A stretch of 64,000 nucleotides of DNA from Pyrus communis (Eukaryota > Streptophyta > Magnoliopsida > Rosales > Rosaceae). Of the stretch, positions 34,969 to 47,379 are shown in pieces. Each line of letters begins with the position of its first letter. The stretch's first letter is position 1. The translations under genes and the position numbers were made by a program. The stretch lies in the NCBI RefSeq assembly GCF_963583255.1, contig NC_084811.1:13782088-13846087 (forward strand), written 5' to 3'. The notes under the pieces are model-generated. The model was not told the DNA's origin and made no database searches. It saw only the letters and a list, made by a program, of their open reading frames with translations.

Positions 34969-37263
34969 TGATGCGAACTAAATAAGCACACAAATTAAAA
35001 CCCTCTTGTGAATATTGTAGTATAAGTATAAGTAGGGATCGTTCTTAACCGGGGATTAGGAGGGATTGCAAAATCACTTGGAAACTGACTCAAAAACGTA
35101 AAACAAATATTAAAACACTAAACTAGACTCAAAGAATGCAAAACTAAACAATAAAAACACTAAAACAAATCTAAAGACTCAAAACAGCACCAAAACACTC
35201 AAAACTGCCTTAAAAACACTTTCTGGGTAGTTTTGAGCACTTTGGTGAATTTGGACGAATTTGGGTAAAGACTTGAATCAAAACACTTAAAAACACAAAC
35301 TAAGACACTTTCTAACTAAATTGGACACTAAAATAAAGGGGGATTGAGGTTTTGACGAAATTAAACTAAATGCACAGATTGTAATTTAAAGGCAAAATGT
35401 AAATATGAATGTGATGAAAATATGGAGGAATGCTAGCTAGAAGGTTCTTTTCCACACATGTCACACTTGCATACGATTTGATTTTCAATTGGTCTTTCGA
35501 TGAATTATGAAACTCGACACTCCAAGTTAATTAGGTCCGCTTAAATTAACCTTCAGATTTCCCTAGAATCATCGAATTGGATGAATATGCATCCCAACCA
35601 AATTATTCCTAACAAGTTCTCTATATGAACAGCATGATAAAGATACAAGTTAGAATCATTACGTTCTTTGGAAATCATAAGCATTGAAAAGGCATTTGTA
35701 ACTATGAAAAGCATGATACTCTTGCCAGGAATTCATTTAACGCGATTGTTTATAAGCAACCTCCACTACTTGTAAATATAAGTTCATAACTATTAGGTGA
35801 AATTCACTTATATTCTAGCGTCATATTCATGCATGAAAATTAAGCGTGCACTCTCAACAAACATACATAACTAAGTTATCGATCAAGCAGTTAAACAAAT
35901 TGAATCCACAATACATGAAATTCCAACCAAAAGTAATCAAATCATATTGCAAGCATAAACATGGTTTCGAATCACCCCCTAGCTAAATAGGGGTTTAGCC
36001 TCTCATGCTCACAAAAAGAGAAATACAATTGAATTTAAACATAAAGAACGAAGGATTGATTACACCTAGAACGCCCAACGAATCCACTTGAATTTCTGCA
36101 CGTCGAAGCTCCTCTTTCCTCTTCTCCTTGCTGCGGCAGAGAAGTTTTATGGTGTTTTTGGATGGTTTTCTAGGTTGGAGATGGATTTAAGAAGGTTTGG
36201 TGGTGCGGCAAGGGTTGTGGAAGGTGTGGAATGGTGTGGAATGGTGGCTGCAATGGTGGGAAGGCTGCGGATAGGTTGGAAAGTGGCTGGAAAGGGTGAT
36301 TTTTAGGTGATGGTGGTGGCTGCGGCACAAGGGAGAGAATGGGAGAGTTATTGCGGCTTAGGGAGGAAAAGGAAGAGAATGATGGTGGCTACGGTTTTGA
36401 GAGGAATATGTGTGAAGGGGGCTGAATGAATTATGTGTATGACGGCTAGGGCTAAAATTAGGGTGAAAATTTGAATGGTTTGATGAATTGAATGAATGGC
36501 AGCGGCTAGGGTGAAATCAAGGGTCAAAACCTGAAAAGAATAAATGAGAGAAGAGAGACTAGGGTTAGAAAATAGGTGCGGCTTGGATAGATTTGTGGCT
36601 AAATAGAATGAATGGATGGCTATGGATTAAAGAGGGAGTATGGAAGTGTGCGGCTGCATGAATTAGGTTCTTGGGTTATGGGAGTGACGGCTTAGGAGGA
36701 AGAATTAGGGTGAATGGCTAAATGAATATGGGAGTGACGGCTAGGGTAACAATTAAAGGGAATGGCTGAGATTAGAACTAGAAGGCTTAGGGTTTAATTA
36801 CATAACATTAGACAAAAATGCCCCCCCTTGCACGGCAAGGGAAGGGGAGAAGGGAAAAGGCATGGGAAGGACTGGAATTTGGGCTAGGCCCTTTGTTTTG
36901 TGTCCTAAAGTGCATACGAGGCCTAATAAGTGGCTAGAAAATATGGACATTTAGATTAGGAAAGGTTACCAAAACGGGAAACCTAGGGTTAACTTTCCTA
37001 CTTCAAGTAGGAAACCTTGTTTGAGTGGGATTCCTCATTTTGGTAAGAATTCATCGTTGGAGTAGGAATTCGTCGTTTCTTCAAGTCTTCAACTCATTCA
37101 TTCCTCTTTCGCTCCAAAAGACTCCAATTTGCATCTTCTTGCGCACTTTGGCCTTATAATCTGAAAATACACAAAAGTGGCCTTAAACACTAAAATAACT
37201 AAATAAACACAACATAAATGCATGAGAACAAGCTAATTAAGTCGCATGAATATGCTCCTATCA
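34969..37263 (-). repeat. 5' LTR of element E
   Basis: Plus-strand ends TGATGCGAACTAAAT and TATGCTCCTATCA. Near-identical to 25081-27363; a 9-bp insertion near 37035 and scattered single-base changes distinguish them. Confidence 0.93.
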
Positions 37264-37268
37264 ACCAT
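37264..37268. repeat. Target-site duplication of element E, right copy (ACCAT)
   Basis: Matches 25076-25080. Sequence of C resumes here (TCGAGGAAGG follows). Confidence 0.95.
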
Positions 37269-37608
37269 CGAGGAAGGAATTGGAGGGGAGCACAAGGAGC
37301 ACGCCACTACCCTACAAACACCCAATCTGGCCATGCCTAAGGATAAAATTGGCGAGATGGTGGCTGCCCTAGGGGCATTGCCACAACATCCTAGTAAGTC
37401 TCCAATCCCAATTCCAATTCCCATTTCAACTAATAGGTTGTTACCTTCTTTGGTGCAGGTTCCAAATCAATTTCAAGGTGGTGGGGACGTCTACATGGAC
37501 TATAGGAACCAAAACACCACAATCAAGGAGAATCACTATCCCCTCCCATTCATTGAGCCATACTATGAGAACTTTGAAGTGCATGTCGTGGGCCCAAATG
37601 AAGCTTAA
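37264..37608 (+). pseudogene. Residual pol of element C with large internal deletion
   Basis: Continues the frame left of E (TIEEGIGG) through the protease-RT linker (VAALGALPQHP, STNRLLPSLVQVP), then joins directly to a short RT piece (VYMDYRNQNTTIKENHYPLPF) and then to the last residues of pol (EPYYENFEVHVVG), ending in TAA at 37606-37608. All RT catalytic residues, RNase H and integrase are gone. Both joints keep the reading frame. The first joint is the same in B, so it is a lineage feature, not damage to this copy alone. Confidence 0.85.
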
Positions 37609-39579
37609 AAGGAAGGATCGTCCAGCTGGAAGACGTTAAAGCAAGCGCTTCTTAGCAGGCAACCCATGCATTCAAATAAAGAAGACCTAGGAATCTCCGG
37701 CTCTACAACCAGATTTGCGTTCCTAAACCCTACTCTTTATTGCTTTTATGTTGCCATGTTTGTCGTGTTTGTTAGTTGTGTTATTTGGTTGTTTGTTTGT
37801 GAGTCTATGCTTAAAACATTGAGGACAATGTTTAGTTTAAGTGTGGGGGGGGTAAACAAAGTGTTTTTCATGCAAATTCGTGGGATTTTATCACCTATCA
37901 TTTCTAAAGTTGGTTTTCACTGTTTTTAAGTGTTTTTAGTGTGTTTTGAAGTATTTTTATGTGTCTTAAACTGAAAATCAGAAAATTTGAAAAAAAAATC
38001 GAAAAAGAGTGTTTTAAAAACCCAAAAAGAATTGTTTTTAGAGTCATTTTTGCTTTTATGTTTGCTTGTGTCTTAGGATACCTTCCAACACAATGATGAG
38101 GATTTGGTTGTAATTGCATGACTATTACAGAAAGTTACAAAGATGGATGGAAGTTTGATATGCTCTTTGGTTTATGCTTAGTTTTAGTTGAAATTTACGA
38201 ATTCACATGTAATCACAAAGGAAAAAATCAGTTTTTGTAACATGCTTGAAGGAAGAAACTCAAACTAATGCTACAAACCTGAGAGACTTGAGCCTAAACT
38301 TTATTTGGAGAGTTATTAATCTTGATTTTTTGTTTTCTAAAGTTGTTGCATGATCTCATTATTCTTTGCTTGGTTGCTACTTAGAATGCGTTTCATCACT
38401 ATAATTCCAAATACTAGAACTCATGCCCATTTCATTCAAAGCATAAAATTGTGTGCATAACATAAAACAAGATGAAGTTGTTTAGTTAAACCAGAGCCAA
38501 AAAGCCTTACCCTTTGCATATGTATTGTATGTCAACCCCTTTGAGCCTTTGTTAGCCTATTGTCTTTGTTAGCCCACATTATCCCTACCTAGCCTAGAAA
38601 AGGACTATCCATACCCTTGTTCTTAAAGTATAGTGAAGCATGACTTAGAAGGAATTCCTTTTGATCTAAAAATTGCAGAAAAACAAGTGTGGGGGAAGGA
38701 TTTTCGTGGGAATCTAGGGGGATGGATGATTTATGTGCCAAAGGAAAGATTGGGGCACGGGAAAAAAAAAAAAAAAAAAAACCGTGAATAAGAAAGAAAA
38801 AAGAAGAAAAAGTTGAAGAAAAGAAAGAAAAAGAGTTGAAAATAAGTGAGAATGAACTCACAAGTGTTGATTGTTGAAGAAAGGGTCCAAAAGTTTGAAT
38901 TTGACCCTAAGTTTTGTGTGAATCTTCCCTTGGTGTTCAAAGTTGATTTTTGCGTTCAAAAGTGAATTCTAAGCGTTTATTTCCTTACTTTGCTTACTAT
39001 TGCTTTAAGAACTTTTGTTTATCCTTACCTTTCTTTGTTAGCCAATACCTTAGCCCTATTACAAACCCTTTGACATCAATCTTGGTTGTATGTGTTTCAA
39101 TATGTGGAGTTTAAAATTGGTTTGAGCATATGGTATCCCTGGTTCTCGCATCTAAGTAGTGGCATTCCATTCATGTGATCATATACAAGTTAATAAATTC
39201 CGGAAATTGCCTTCTTTGTTATGACATATGTGAGTATTAGTTTACATATTTACATCAATCTTCTCACATATACCTAGTGTAGGGAGTGTAGTCAGAAAAT
39301 CTGTGTGAAAATAGAGTGTATCCAGTAAGGAATTGGGGGATTCTCTAAGGCATGTTACTACATTCAAATTCATGTTTAATTGATTAAATGAGAGCTAGTG
39401 TGTGGTAACTATGGTTAATTATACGCTCGAGGGTAGGGATAACTAAAATCTATGTCTGTGGTGTTCTTTAATGTGTCGTGTTCATTGGAAATCCCTGAGG
39501 TACATGTTGGAAGGTCTAGATTGTGTTTTGTTTATTTCGTTTTGCTCGAGGACTAGCAAAAGCTAAGTGTGGGGGAATT
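37609..39579 (+). other. 3' non-coding region and polypurine tract of element C
   Basis: Very similar to that of A. Purine tracts AAGTGTGGGGG occur at 37839-37852, 38685-38697 and 39565-39577, the last adjoining the 3' LTR. An A20 run lies near 38761. No env-like ORF. Confidence 0.8.
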
Positions 39580-41456
39580 TGATAGGGGCATATTTATGCT
39601 ACTTAGTTATGTTGTTTCCTTGCATTTAGTGAGTTAATTACTATTTATTTTAGTCTTTTAAGCTATTTTCGTATGTTTTTAGGTCCTAATGGCAAAAGAA
39701 GCAAGAAAGGGCATTTTTGGGCATAGATTGGATAGCTTAACTATGGAGCATAGAGGATGGACGAAATTGAAGTCAAGAAGGGCTAGGAAAGGCTACAAAT
39801 TTGGTGGATGAAGTCCTAATGCAAAGAAGATAAGGAAATACAAAGAAATAAGGAACCTTATCCAACCTTATCTTATCCTATCCTAACCAACCTTATCCTT
39901 TCCTAACTCTAACATTATCCTATCCTATCCTATCCAAATCAGGTTAGGACTTAAATCTAGCTAATTAGAGGGGATTAATTACACATTTAAACACCTATTT
40001 CAGTTTCTGGAAGCCTTATCCATTTGTTTGCCGCATGTGGACCATTCCTTGTAGGTTTAGGAGTTGCAATCCTTCCTCTACACCTATATCATGAGTCCTT
40101 ATCCATTTAGGTCCAGAAATCTACCCTTTACCCCTTCTAGAAGTCTAAATTCTGCCAAAAAATACCTAGTTTCTAGAAGCCCTTAATTTCTGGCGAAAAT
40201 TACCTATCCCATTCCCCTTTGGTTTCTACCTAGACTTAACCCTTTTTTTCCATGGGATTGTGCAATCCTTGTCCTTCACTAAGTGTGCATAATTAGCCTA
40301 TATAAACAACCAATGCCTCACCATTTAATCCATCCATTCACTCATTCATTCATTCATACTTTCAGCCATAAAACACCACAACTCACCCTACACCACCCTA
40401 GTGCCGCAAGCAAGGAAGGAAGGAGAAGAAGACTTATGCAATTTGCCATCCAAGGAGGGTTCGAAATCTGCCATTGGAGTGTGGAGAGTTTCTAGGTGTA
40501 TTCTATCCTTTGTCTTAGTTCAATGTTTAAATTTAATTATCTTTGTTTTGCGAACATGAGGAACTAATTTCTTTTTAGTTGGAGGTGAATTCGAAGCCAT
40601 GATTATATGTTTTATATGAATTGATTACGTCCGGTTATTATTTCTTAAGGCATGAATGTGATTTTCTTATCTAAGTTATTAAAACTGGTTTATGTATGTG
40701 GGTTGGGGGTTAACACTTAATTTGCATGCATGAATTTGATGCTAGAATATAAGGGGGTTTCATATAATGGTTATTCACTTATAGTCACAAGTAGTGGAGG
40801 TTGCTAGTCACAATCGCGTTAAGTAAAGCCTTGGTATGAGTCTCATGTGTCTCACAAAACTTAATGACTTTTGATATGTATCTTTGTTATGCATCTCATA
40901 TAAAGAACTTGAAAAAGATAATTTGGTTTAGATGCGTATTCCATCTAATTCAATGAAATAAGGAAAACTTGAGGCGTTGTCATTCATAGTCTAAAGGAAT
41001 AATAACTGGACATTGGTTTGTATGCATATATCATGTGTGGAGAAGGACCCTCTAACTAGCCTTTCACCCATTTATTTTACTTAAATTCGTTTTTCAAAAG
41101 TGTTTTATATAAAGCTTCTATTTTAAGTTTAAAATTCGTCAAAAACAACGCCCATTTCACTTAGTCTTCATATTTGAGTCAAAACTTGTTTTCCTTGAGT
41201 CTTTTGAGTCAAGTTGAGTTCTATTTTCGTCCAAAATACTTATTGAGTCTAAAGTTGAGTCTTTTTTAGTATTGTTTACTGTTTAAAGTGTCTAAAGTTA
41301 GTTTTGACTCTATAGAGTCTAGTTTAGTATTTTTGAGTCTTATTTATATAGATTAGCATCACTAGTTAATCCCCGATCTAGAATGATCCCTGCTTACATA
41401 TCTACTACAATTGTCACAAATAGGGTTTAATTTGAGTGTTAGAATATTTCACATTA
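39580..41456 (+). repeat. 3' LTR of element C
   Basis: Runs from TGATAGGGGCATATT to TTTCACATTA (terminal CA mutated to TA). TATA box at 40299-40306. Compared with the 5' LTR it lacks about 20 bp near 39715 and about 45 bp near 40850. It abuts residual pol of B at 41457 (GGGGA). Confidence 0.92.
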
Positions 41457-41721
41457 GGGGATAGTGATCCTCCCTGATTGTGGTGTTTTGGTTCCTAAAG
41501 TCCATGTAAATGCTCCCACCACCTTGAAATCGATTGGGTACCTACACCAAAGAAGGTAACAACCTTTTAGTTGAAATGGGAATTGGAATTGGGGTTGGAG
41601 CCTTACAAACATATTGTGATGGAGGCTCAAAAGTGGCAGCCCTATCAACAATGTCACTATGGCTACTTTCGGCCAGATCGGGTGATTTTAGGGCAACCAC
41701 TCCAATTCCCTCTTCAATGGT
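41457..41721 (-). pseudogene. Residual pol of element B
   Basis: Minus strand, from TIEEGIGVV through STKRLLPSLV, an in-frame TAG, then the short RT piece IYMDFRNQNTTIREDHYPL, cut by element C at 41457. The joint between the protease-RT linker and the RT piece is the same as in element C. About 0.1 kb that should follow was deleted at the C insertion. Confidence 0.85.
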
Positions 41722-43913
41722 TGATGCGAAAATAGTTAAGCGCACAAATTAACCCTCTTGTTGTCAAATTGTAGTAAGGATGCAAGTAGGGATCGTTCTG
41801 GACCGGGGATTAGGAAGGCTTGCTAAAACCTCTAAACTGACTCAAAAACATAAAAAACAAAGTTAAAAACGTTCACAAAGACTCAAAGGACTCGAAACAA
41901 GTTCAAAAGACTCAAAACTGCCTAAAAACACTAACTAGGCAGTTTCTGACCCTAAGCACAATTTTGGACGAATTTAAGATTATGGTTTGATTCAAAACAC
42001 TTTAAAACACAAACTAAACAGATTCTAAACACTATAGAACAAGAAAGTAAATGGGGGTTTTGATTTGACGAAAATTGAAATAACAAAACAAGTTATAAAA
42101 CTAGGCAGATTGTAAAACGAATTTTGGAAACAAGATGATGGATGGATTAGTTAGAGGTCCATTCTCCACACACGACATATTTATATATAAATCGATTTTC
42201 CAATTGCTTTTCATTAACTATGATGCTCAACACCCCAAGTTAGCCGTGGACAGCACTTTTCTAACTTTCAAGTTTTCCTTAAGTTATTGAATTGGATGGG
42301 AATGCGCATACAACAACTCAAAACATTCTCTAAAAGTCCCTTACGTGAAAAGCACAATAAAGGTACAATCAAAGATCATTAAGTTTAATGAAAACTATAA
42401 GTATTGACGAGGCAATTGTTACTATGGAAAGCATGAAACTCTTGCCAAGAATTCAATTAACGCGGTTGTGACTAGCAACCTTCACTACTCATGTTTATAA
42501 ACTTGTGACGATTAGGTGAAACTCGTTTATAAACTAGCATCGAGTTTATGCATGAAGACTAAGTATGCATCCCTAATCAACATACAAAAACAAGTTTTTA
42601 ATAAACAGATAATTGAATTGCAATCACGACTTAACAAATCACAATTGGAAGAAATCAATTCATATTTCAAACATGTTCATGGCTTCAAACTTTCCCCTAA
42701 CTAATTAGGGGTTTAGCCACTCATGATTACAGCAAACTTAGAAAGTAGTAGCAAAGTAAACATTGAAAACAAGAACGAAGTACACCTAAAACACTCCAAT
42801 CTGCAAGCATGAAACGTTTTAGGCCTCCTTCCTCTCCTAGTTACTGCGGCATAAGGGGTTATGGTGAGTTTTAGGGATTATGGATGATGTAGAATGATGT
42901 GTTTAGGATAGGGATGGATGTAGGGGACGGCAAGGAGTGGTTTTGGGCAGAAAGTATGGAGAATGGTGAAGTATGGTTGTGTTAGAGGGATGGCAAGAAT
43001 TTCTGGCATGAATGGTGAATGAATGAATGTTTTGTGGCTGCAACAAGGAGGTTTATTAATAGGATTTCAGGAATTAAAACCCTAGGTTATTTAGGTAATC
43101 AGAATTTAAGTCAAAAGCTTTTAGAAATAGGAAATCAAATCAGAAAAGTGAAGGAAACTACCTAAAAGTTGAGGCCAAGGAATTAAACACAAAAGGAATG
43201 TGTTTAAATGCAATGAAATAAGAAAGAATCATCTCCCTTGCACGGCAAGGAAGAGGAAAGGTCCATGGAGGTGCACGGCAAGGCTTTTAAGAAATAGGTA
43301 AGTGTTTAATTCCCTAAATCAATTCTAAGAATCAGGAATTAAGTTAAATCCCTTTAGAATAGGTAATTGAAATCAGGAATTAGGAGAAAAAGGCTAAGTC
43401 TTGCGGCACAAGGGAGGAAAAGAAAGGGAAAGTGCAAAACTTGCAGATTTTGGGAGAAAAGGAATGTATAGGTTCGGCTAAGAAAAGAGAAAGAATTTAA
43501 AGCCATAAATTTGGAGAGAAAAAGGAAGGTAACTCACGGCACAATTTAGGACATGCTTCTAGAACATGTGATTTAGGCAACCAACATTATTTGGAAACTT
43601 GCACAATTGGAAACCTTTCAAGAATAGAAACTCCCCATAATGGAAACTGGTTTCCAAATCTTGATTCCTTCTTCTTCCTTCAATTCTAGGCTCACTTGGT
43701 CTTCAATTTCGTCCAACACTTTGGCTCCAAGCATAAGCTATCCATCCTTAGCCCAAAAGTGCTCCAAAAGGCTCCAAAATGCACTTCTTTGCTCCTTTAG
43801 CCCTTAGAACCTGAAAACATACGAAATTGGCTTAAAAGACTTAAAGAACTAAGAAACAACAACATAAATGCACAAGAACAAGCCAACTAAGTCGCCTAAA
43901 TATGCTCCTATCA
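41722..43913 (-). repeat. Solo LTR S with ATGGT target duplications
   Basis: A complete 2192-bp LTR (plus-strand ends TGATGCGAAAATAG and TATGCTCCTATCA) with no internal region, flanked by ATGGT at 41717-41721 and 43914-43918. It is the usual product of recombination between two LTRs of one element. It most resembles the LTR of B in its first part. It sits in B in the same orientation as B, at the nucleotide position corresponding to element E in C. Confidence 0.93.
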
Positions 43914-44845
43914 ATGGTGGTTCTTGATGCATCTTTCTTGATAGGTATGGATTGTTCCTGCCCTATATCCTTATGCACATCAATGGCAAAACAAGAACGA
44001 ACATCATTAGGCTTCTTAATAAAGTCATAAACTTTGAATTTAATTATATCACCACCAAACTCCATTGTTAATACTCCCTTGCCCACATCAATCTTTGTTT
44101 GAGTTATTTTCATTAATGGTCTTCCAAGTGGGAGTGGCAAGGGTGGAGAATGAACCAAGTTTTCCATTTCAAGCACATAAAAATCAGCCGGAAAGATTAA
44201 ATGATTGACCTACACTAAAACATCTTCCAAAACACCCTTTGGATAGGCATTAGATCTATCAGCCAATTGAATAATCACACCATCATTTTTTAACTCACCT
44301 AGGTTCATAGATGCATAAATTGAGTAAGGCATGACATTAATAGATGCACCTAAGTCTAGCATGGCATGTTCAAAACGATTATTGCCAATAACACGAGGAA
44401 TTGTAAAACTTCCCGGATCTTTGCATTTAGGGGGCATTTTACGTTGTAAGATGGCTGAGACATTTTCACTTACCTTTACAACCTCTTTGTTTGAAATTCT
44501 CTTCCTAGTAGTGCAAAGTTCTTTTAAAAACTTAGCGTACCTTGGAACTTGCTTAATTGCATCCAAAAGTGGTATATTGACTTGTACTTTTCTAAATGTC
44601 TCCAAAATGTCCTTTTCAGCCTCCTCTTTCTTCGATTGCATGAATCTACTAGGAAAGGGTACATTTGGAGGAATAACATTAGAAATAGTCGAATTTGGAA
44701 CCTCCTTACCTTTGGAAGACGAATGGGAGTGTTTGGGTAGCTGTGGCGTGGGTTTAGCTACCCTTGCCGTGGCTTGCTCTTGTTTCTCCTCCTCAAATTG
44801 CAACTTTTCGTCCTCAGTTAGGGCTGATTTAGATGGTTGTGAGGC
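43914..44845 (-). pseudogene. gag C-terminus and protease of element B
   Basis: Minus strand: acidic linker (EDEKLQFEEEKQEQ), NVPFPSRFMQSKKEEAEKD, protease with DLGAS, a stop near 44208, and the following LPLPLGRPLM and GVLTMEFGGD segment open to the S insertion (KDASRTTI). It continues gag at 59723 once F is removed. Confidence 0.85.
44841..44845. repeat. Target-site duplication of element F, left copy (GAGGC)
   Basis: GAGGC before the F LTR; matching GAGGC at 59723-59727. Confidence 0.95.
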
Positions 44846-47379
44846 TGATGCGAGATTTACTTGACACTCAAATTAAACCCTCGTTTGACAATTGTAGTAG
44901 AATGGATAAGTGAGGGATCGTTCTAGACCGGGGATTAGGAGGGCTTGCTAAAACCTTCTAAATTGACTTAAAAACATAAAAACTAAATTAAAATACTCTT
45001 AACAAGACTACTATGACTCAGAATGGCTTTGAAAAACTCAAATTGTCTAAAACAATCAAATTGACTCAAATAGAAGCTAGAACTTGATTTAGACGAATTT
45101 GCAATTGTTTATGACTCCAAAAGCTTAAAGATACAAAAATAAAACAAATACGAATGATTAAGACTTAACAAAATAGGGGGGGGAATTGTGGTTGGACGAT
45201 ATTAAATTAAAAAGACAGAATATCATTAAAGGCAAAATGTAAATATGAATGTGATAAAAATATGGATGATGGAATAGCCAAGGGGTTCTTCTCCACACAT
45301 GTTACACTTGCAAACAAAATTGATTCTCAGTTGGTCTTTCGATAAGTTGTGAAACTCAATGCTCCAAGTTAATTAGATCCGCTTAGATTAACTTTCAGAT
45401 TTCCCTAAATTCGTTGGATTGAATGGAATACGCATTACAACCAAATTATTCTTAATCAAAGTCCCTAACTATGGAATACGCATGATAGAGACATTCAACA
45501 AAGATCATTAAGTTCAACGGAAATCATAAACATCGACGAGGCATTCGTTACTATGGAATACGCATGAAACTTATGCCAAGAATTCGTTTAACGCGATTGT
45601 TTATAAGCAACCTCCACTACTTGTGAATATAAGTTCATAACGATTAGGTGAAATTCACTTATATTCTAGCGTCATATTTATGCATGAAAATTAAGCTTGC
45701 AATCTCAATGAACATACATAAATAAGTTATCAATCAAACAGTTAAACGAATTGAATCCACAACTTATGAAATTCCAACCAAACGTAATCAATTCAAATTG
45801 CAAATATAAACATAGTTTCGAATCACCCCCTAGCTAAAGGGGGTTTAGTTCCTCATAACTTTGAAATCAAAGAAACACCTAAACATTCCAACAACTCAAA
45901 CTTGAATTGTATGAACGTTTAGGCACTCTTATCTTCCATTCGTCATGCGTACAAAACAAAGAGAATTAAATTATAACTTTGAAATCAAAGAAACACCCAA
46001 ACATTCCAACAACTCAAACTTGAATTGTATGAACGTTTAGGCACTCTTCTCTTCCTCTTCGTTGTGTCACAAGGTCTAAGGAGATGTTAAGGGCTTTAGG
46101 TGTATTTGGAATGGAGTAGGGAGTGGTTGGAGATGGAAGAGTGAAGAGAAAATATGCAGAAAATGAAGTGGGACTCACGGCAATGGAATGGGTTTGTTGC
46201 TTGGTGTTTGTAACTGAAAATGTGTATGGAAGAGTAAGTGTATGAATTGAGGTGTGGATGCTTATTTATAGGTGAAGAGGAGGGAACATGACAACTAGGA
46301 ACTTGGTGGAAATCTGAAATGGTGATGGGAGATGCATGTGGCTGTTTTATGCATGTGCTTAAAGGGTGGTGAATGCATATGCTTTGACAGAAATGAAAGG
46401 GATAATGCACGGTTTTGAGAAGTTTTCTGGTGGTTGTGAGGTGGATCAATGATTAGAATCTTGTAAGGGTGGAAATGCATGTGGAATGGATGTGAAATCT
46501 GCCAAAATGAATGTGAAAGGAATGCTGGAAATGCATGTGAATGTAGGCCACGGCAAAGGGTGTTGTTTGTGGAATGATGGCAGGTTGTGTATGTGTTTGG
46601 GAAGAGAATAAATGTATGATGGTGGCTGAATGATTAAAGGGAATGAATGGGAGTGACACTAGGTTGATTATGCATGTGGAAATGCTGGAATTATCAATGG
46701 TTATGCACGGCAAAGGTTGGAAAAACTGATTATGGATGCATGTGTTGAATGATTTCTTGGTGAGGGATGTGGAGTGGTTGAATGTGGTGCAATGATAATG
46801 TTTTGTGGCTGAATTGGTGGTGGAATTATGATGGGAATGCTTGTAGGGTTGATATGCATGTGGATTAGGTTGGAAAGAGGTGGAAATGGAATGTTATGCA
46901 ATGATAATGTCTTGTAAAGATACTAATAAATAATGCATGTAGGGTTAGGAAATAAAATCATAACTTAAAGGGGGATGATTAAAGGGTGTTGAAAGGTTTT
47001 GCATGGCTTTGAAGTGATTGTGGATTGGGCTAGAGTTTAAGTACATGAAATGGACCCAAATTACTCCCCCTTGCATGGCAAGGAATGGTGTTTGTGTTAA
47101 GCCCAAGGCAAGGTGAATGTAATTGGGTTAGGGCCATTGTTTTGTGTCTTCAAGTGCATACAAGGCCTTCAAATTCGTCCATCCTCTTGGCTCCATGGAT
47201 AAGCTATCCAATCCATGCCCAAAAATGCTCCAAATGGCCTCAAAATGCACTTTCTTGCTCCCTAGGCCCTTAGAACCTAAAAACACACAAAAGAAGCATA
47301 AAGGACTAAAATAACGAGAGAAACATAACGTAAATGCACGAGAACAAGCCATTTAAGTCGCATGAATATGCTCCTATCA
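44846..47379 (-). repeat. 3' LTR of element F
   Basis: Plus-strand ends TGATGCGAGATTTAC and TATGCTCCTATCA. Contains a 110-120 bp direct repeat (about 45860-46060) related to the one in the LTR of D, and on the minus strand a TATA-like TATAAATA (46263-46270). Open frames inside it are low-complexity His/Ile/Ser-rich strings and not genes. Confidence 0.94.

Larger units (their letters stand above)
25081..37263 (-). mobile_element. Full-length Athila element E, coding regions degraded
   Basis: Minus-strand order: 5' LTR 37263-34969, primer site, gag 34840-33227, protease/RT 33226-31373, RNase H/integrase 31372-29256, 3' non-coding region, polypurine tract 27378-27368, 3' LTR 27363-25081. Flanked by ACCAT duplications and inserted just after the protease of C, antisense to it. 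The LTRs (2295 and 2283 bp) differ by a 9-bp indel near 37035 and scattered substitutions. Every frame carries nonsense or frameshift mutations. Confidence 0.92.
10269..41456 (+). mobile_element. Athila-type non-autonomous element C, split by D and E
   Basis: Pieces: 5' LTR 10269-12127, primer site, gag 12281-13333, [D], gag C-terminus/protease 23947-25080, [E], residual pol 37264-37608, 3' non-coding 37609-39579, 3' LTR 39580-41456. It sits in the residual pol of B. About 65 bp of the outer 5' LTR and roughly 0.1 kb of B next to it are missing, so one deletion crossed the left junction. The right flank begins GGGGA. The LTRs differ by several substitutions and indels, so C is older than D, E and F. 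Confidence 0.88.

Noticed and set aside
46096..46901. Several minus-strand ORFs with His/Ile/Ser-rich products, repeated at 58439-59244
   Set aside because: Low-complexity open frames inside the two LTRs of F; identical because the LTRs are identical, not because of selection.
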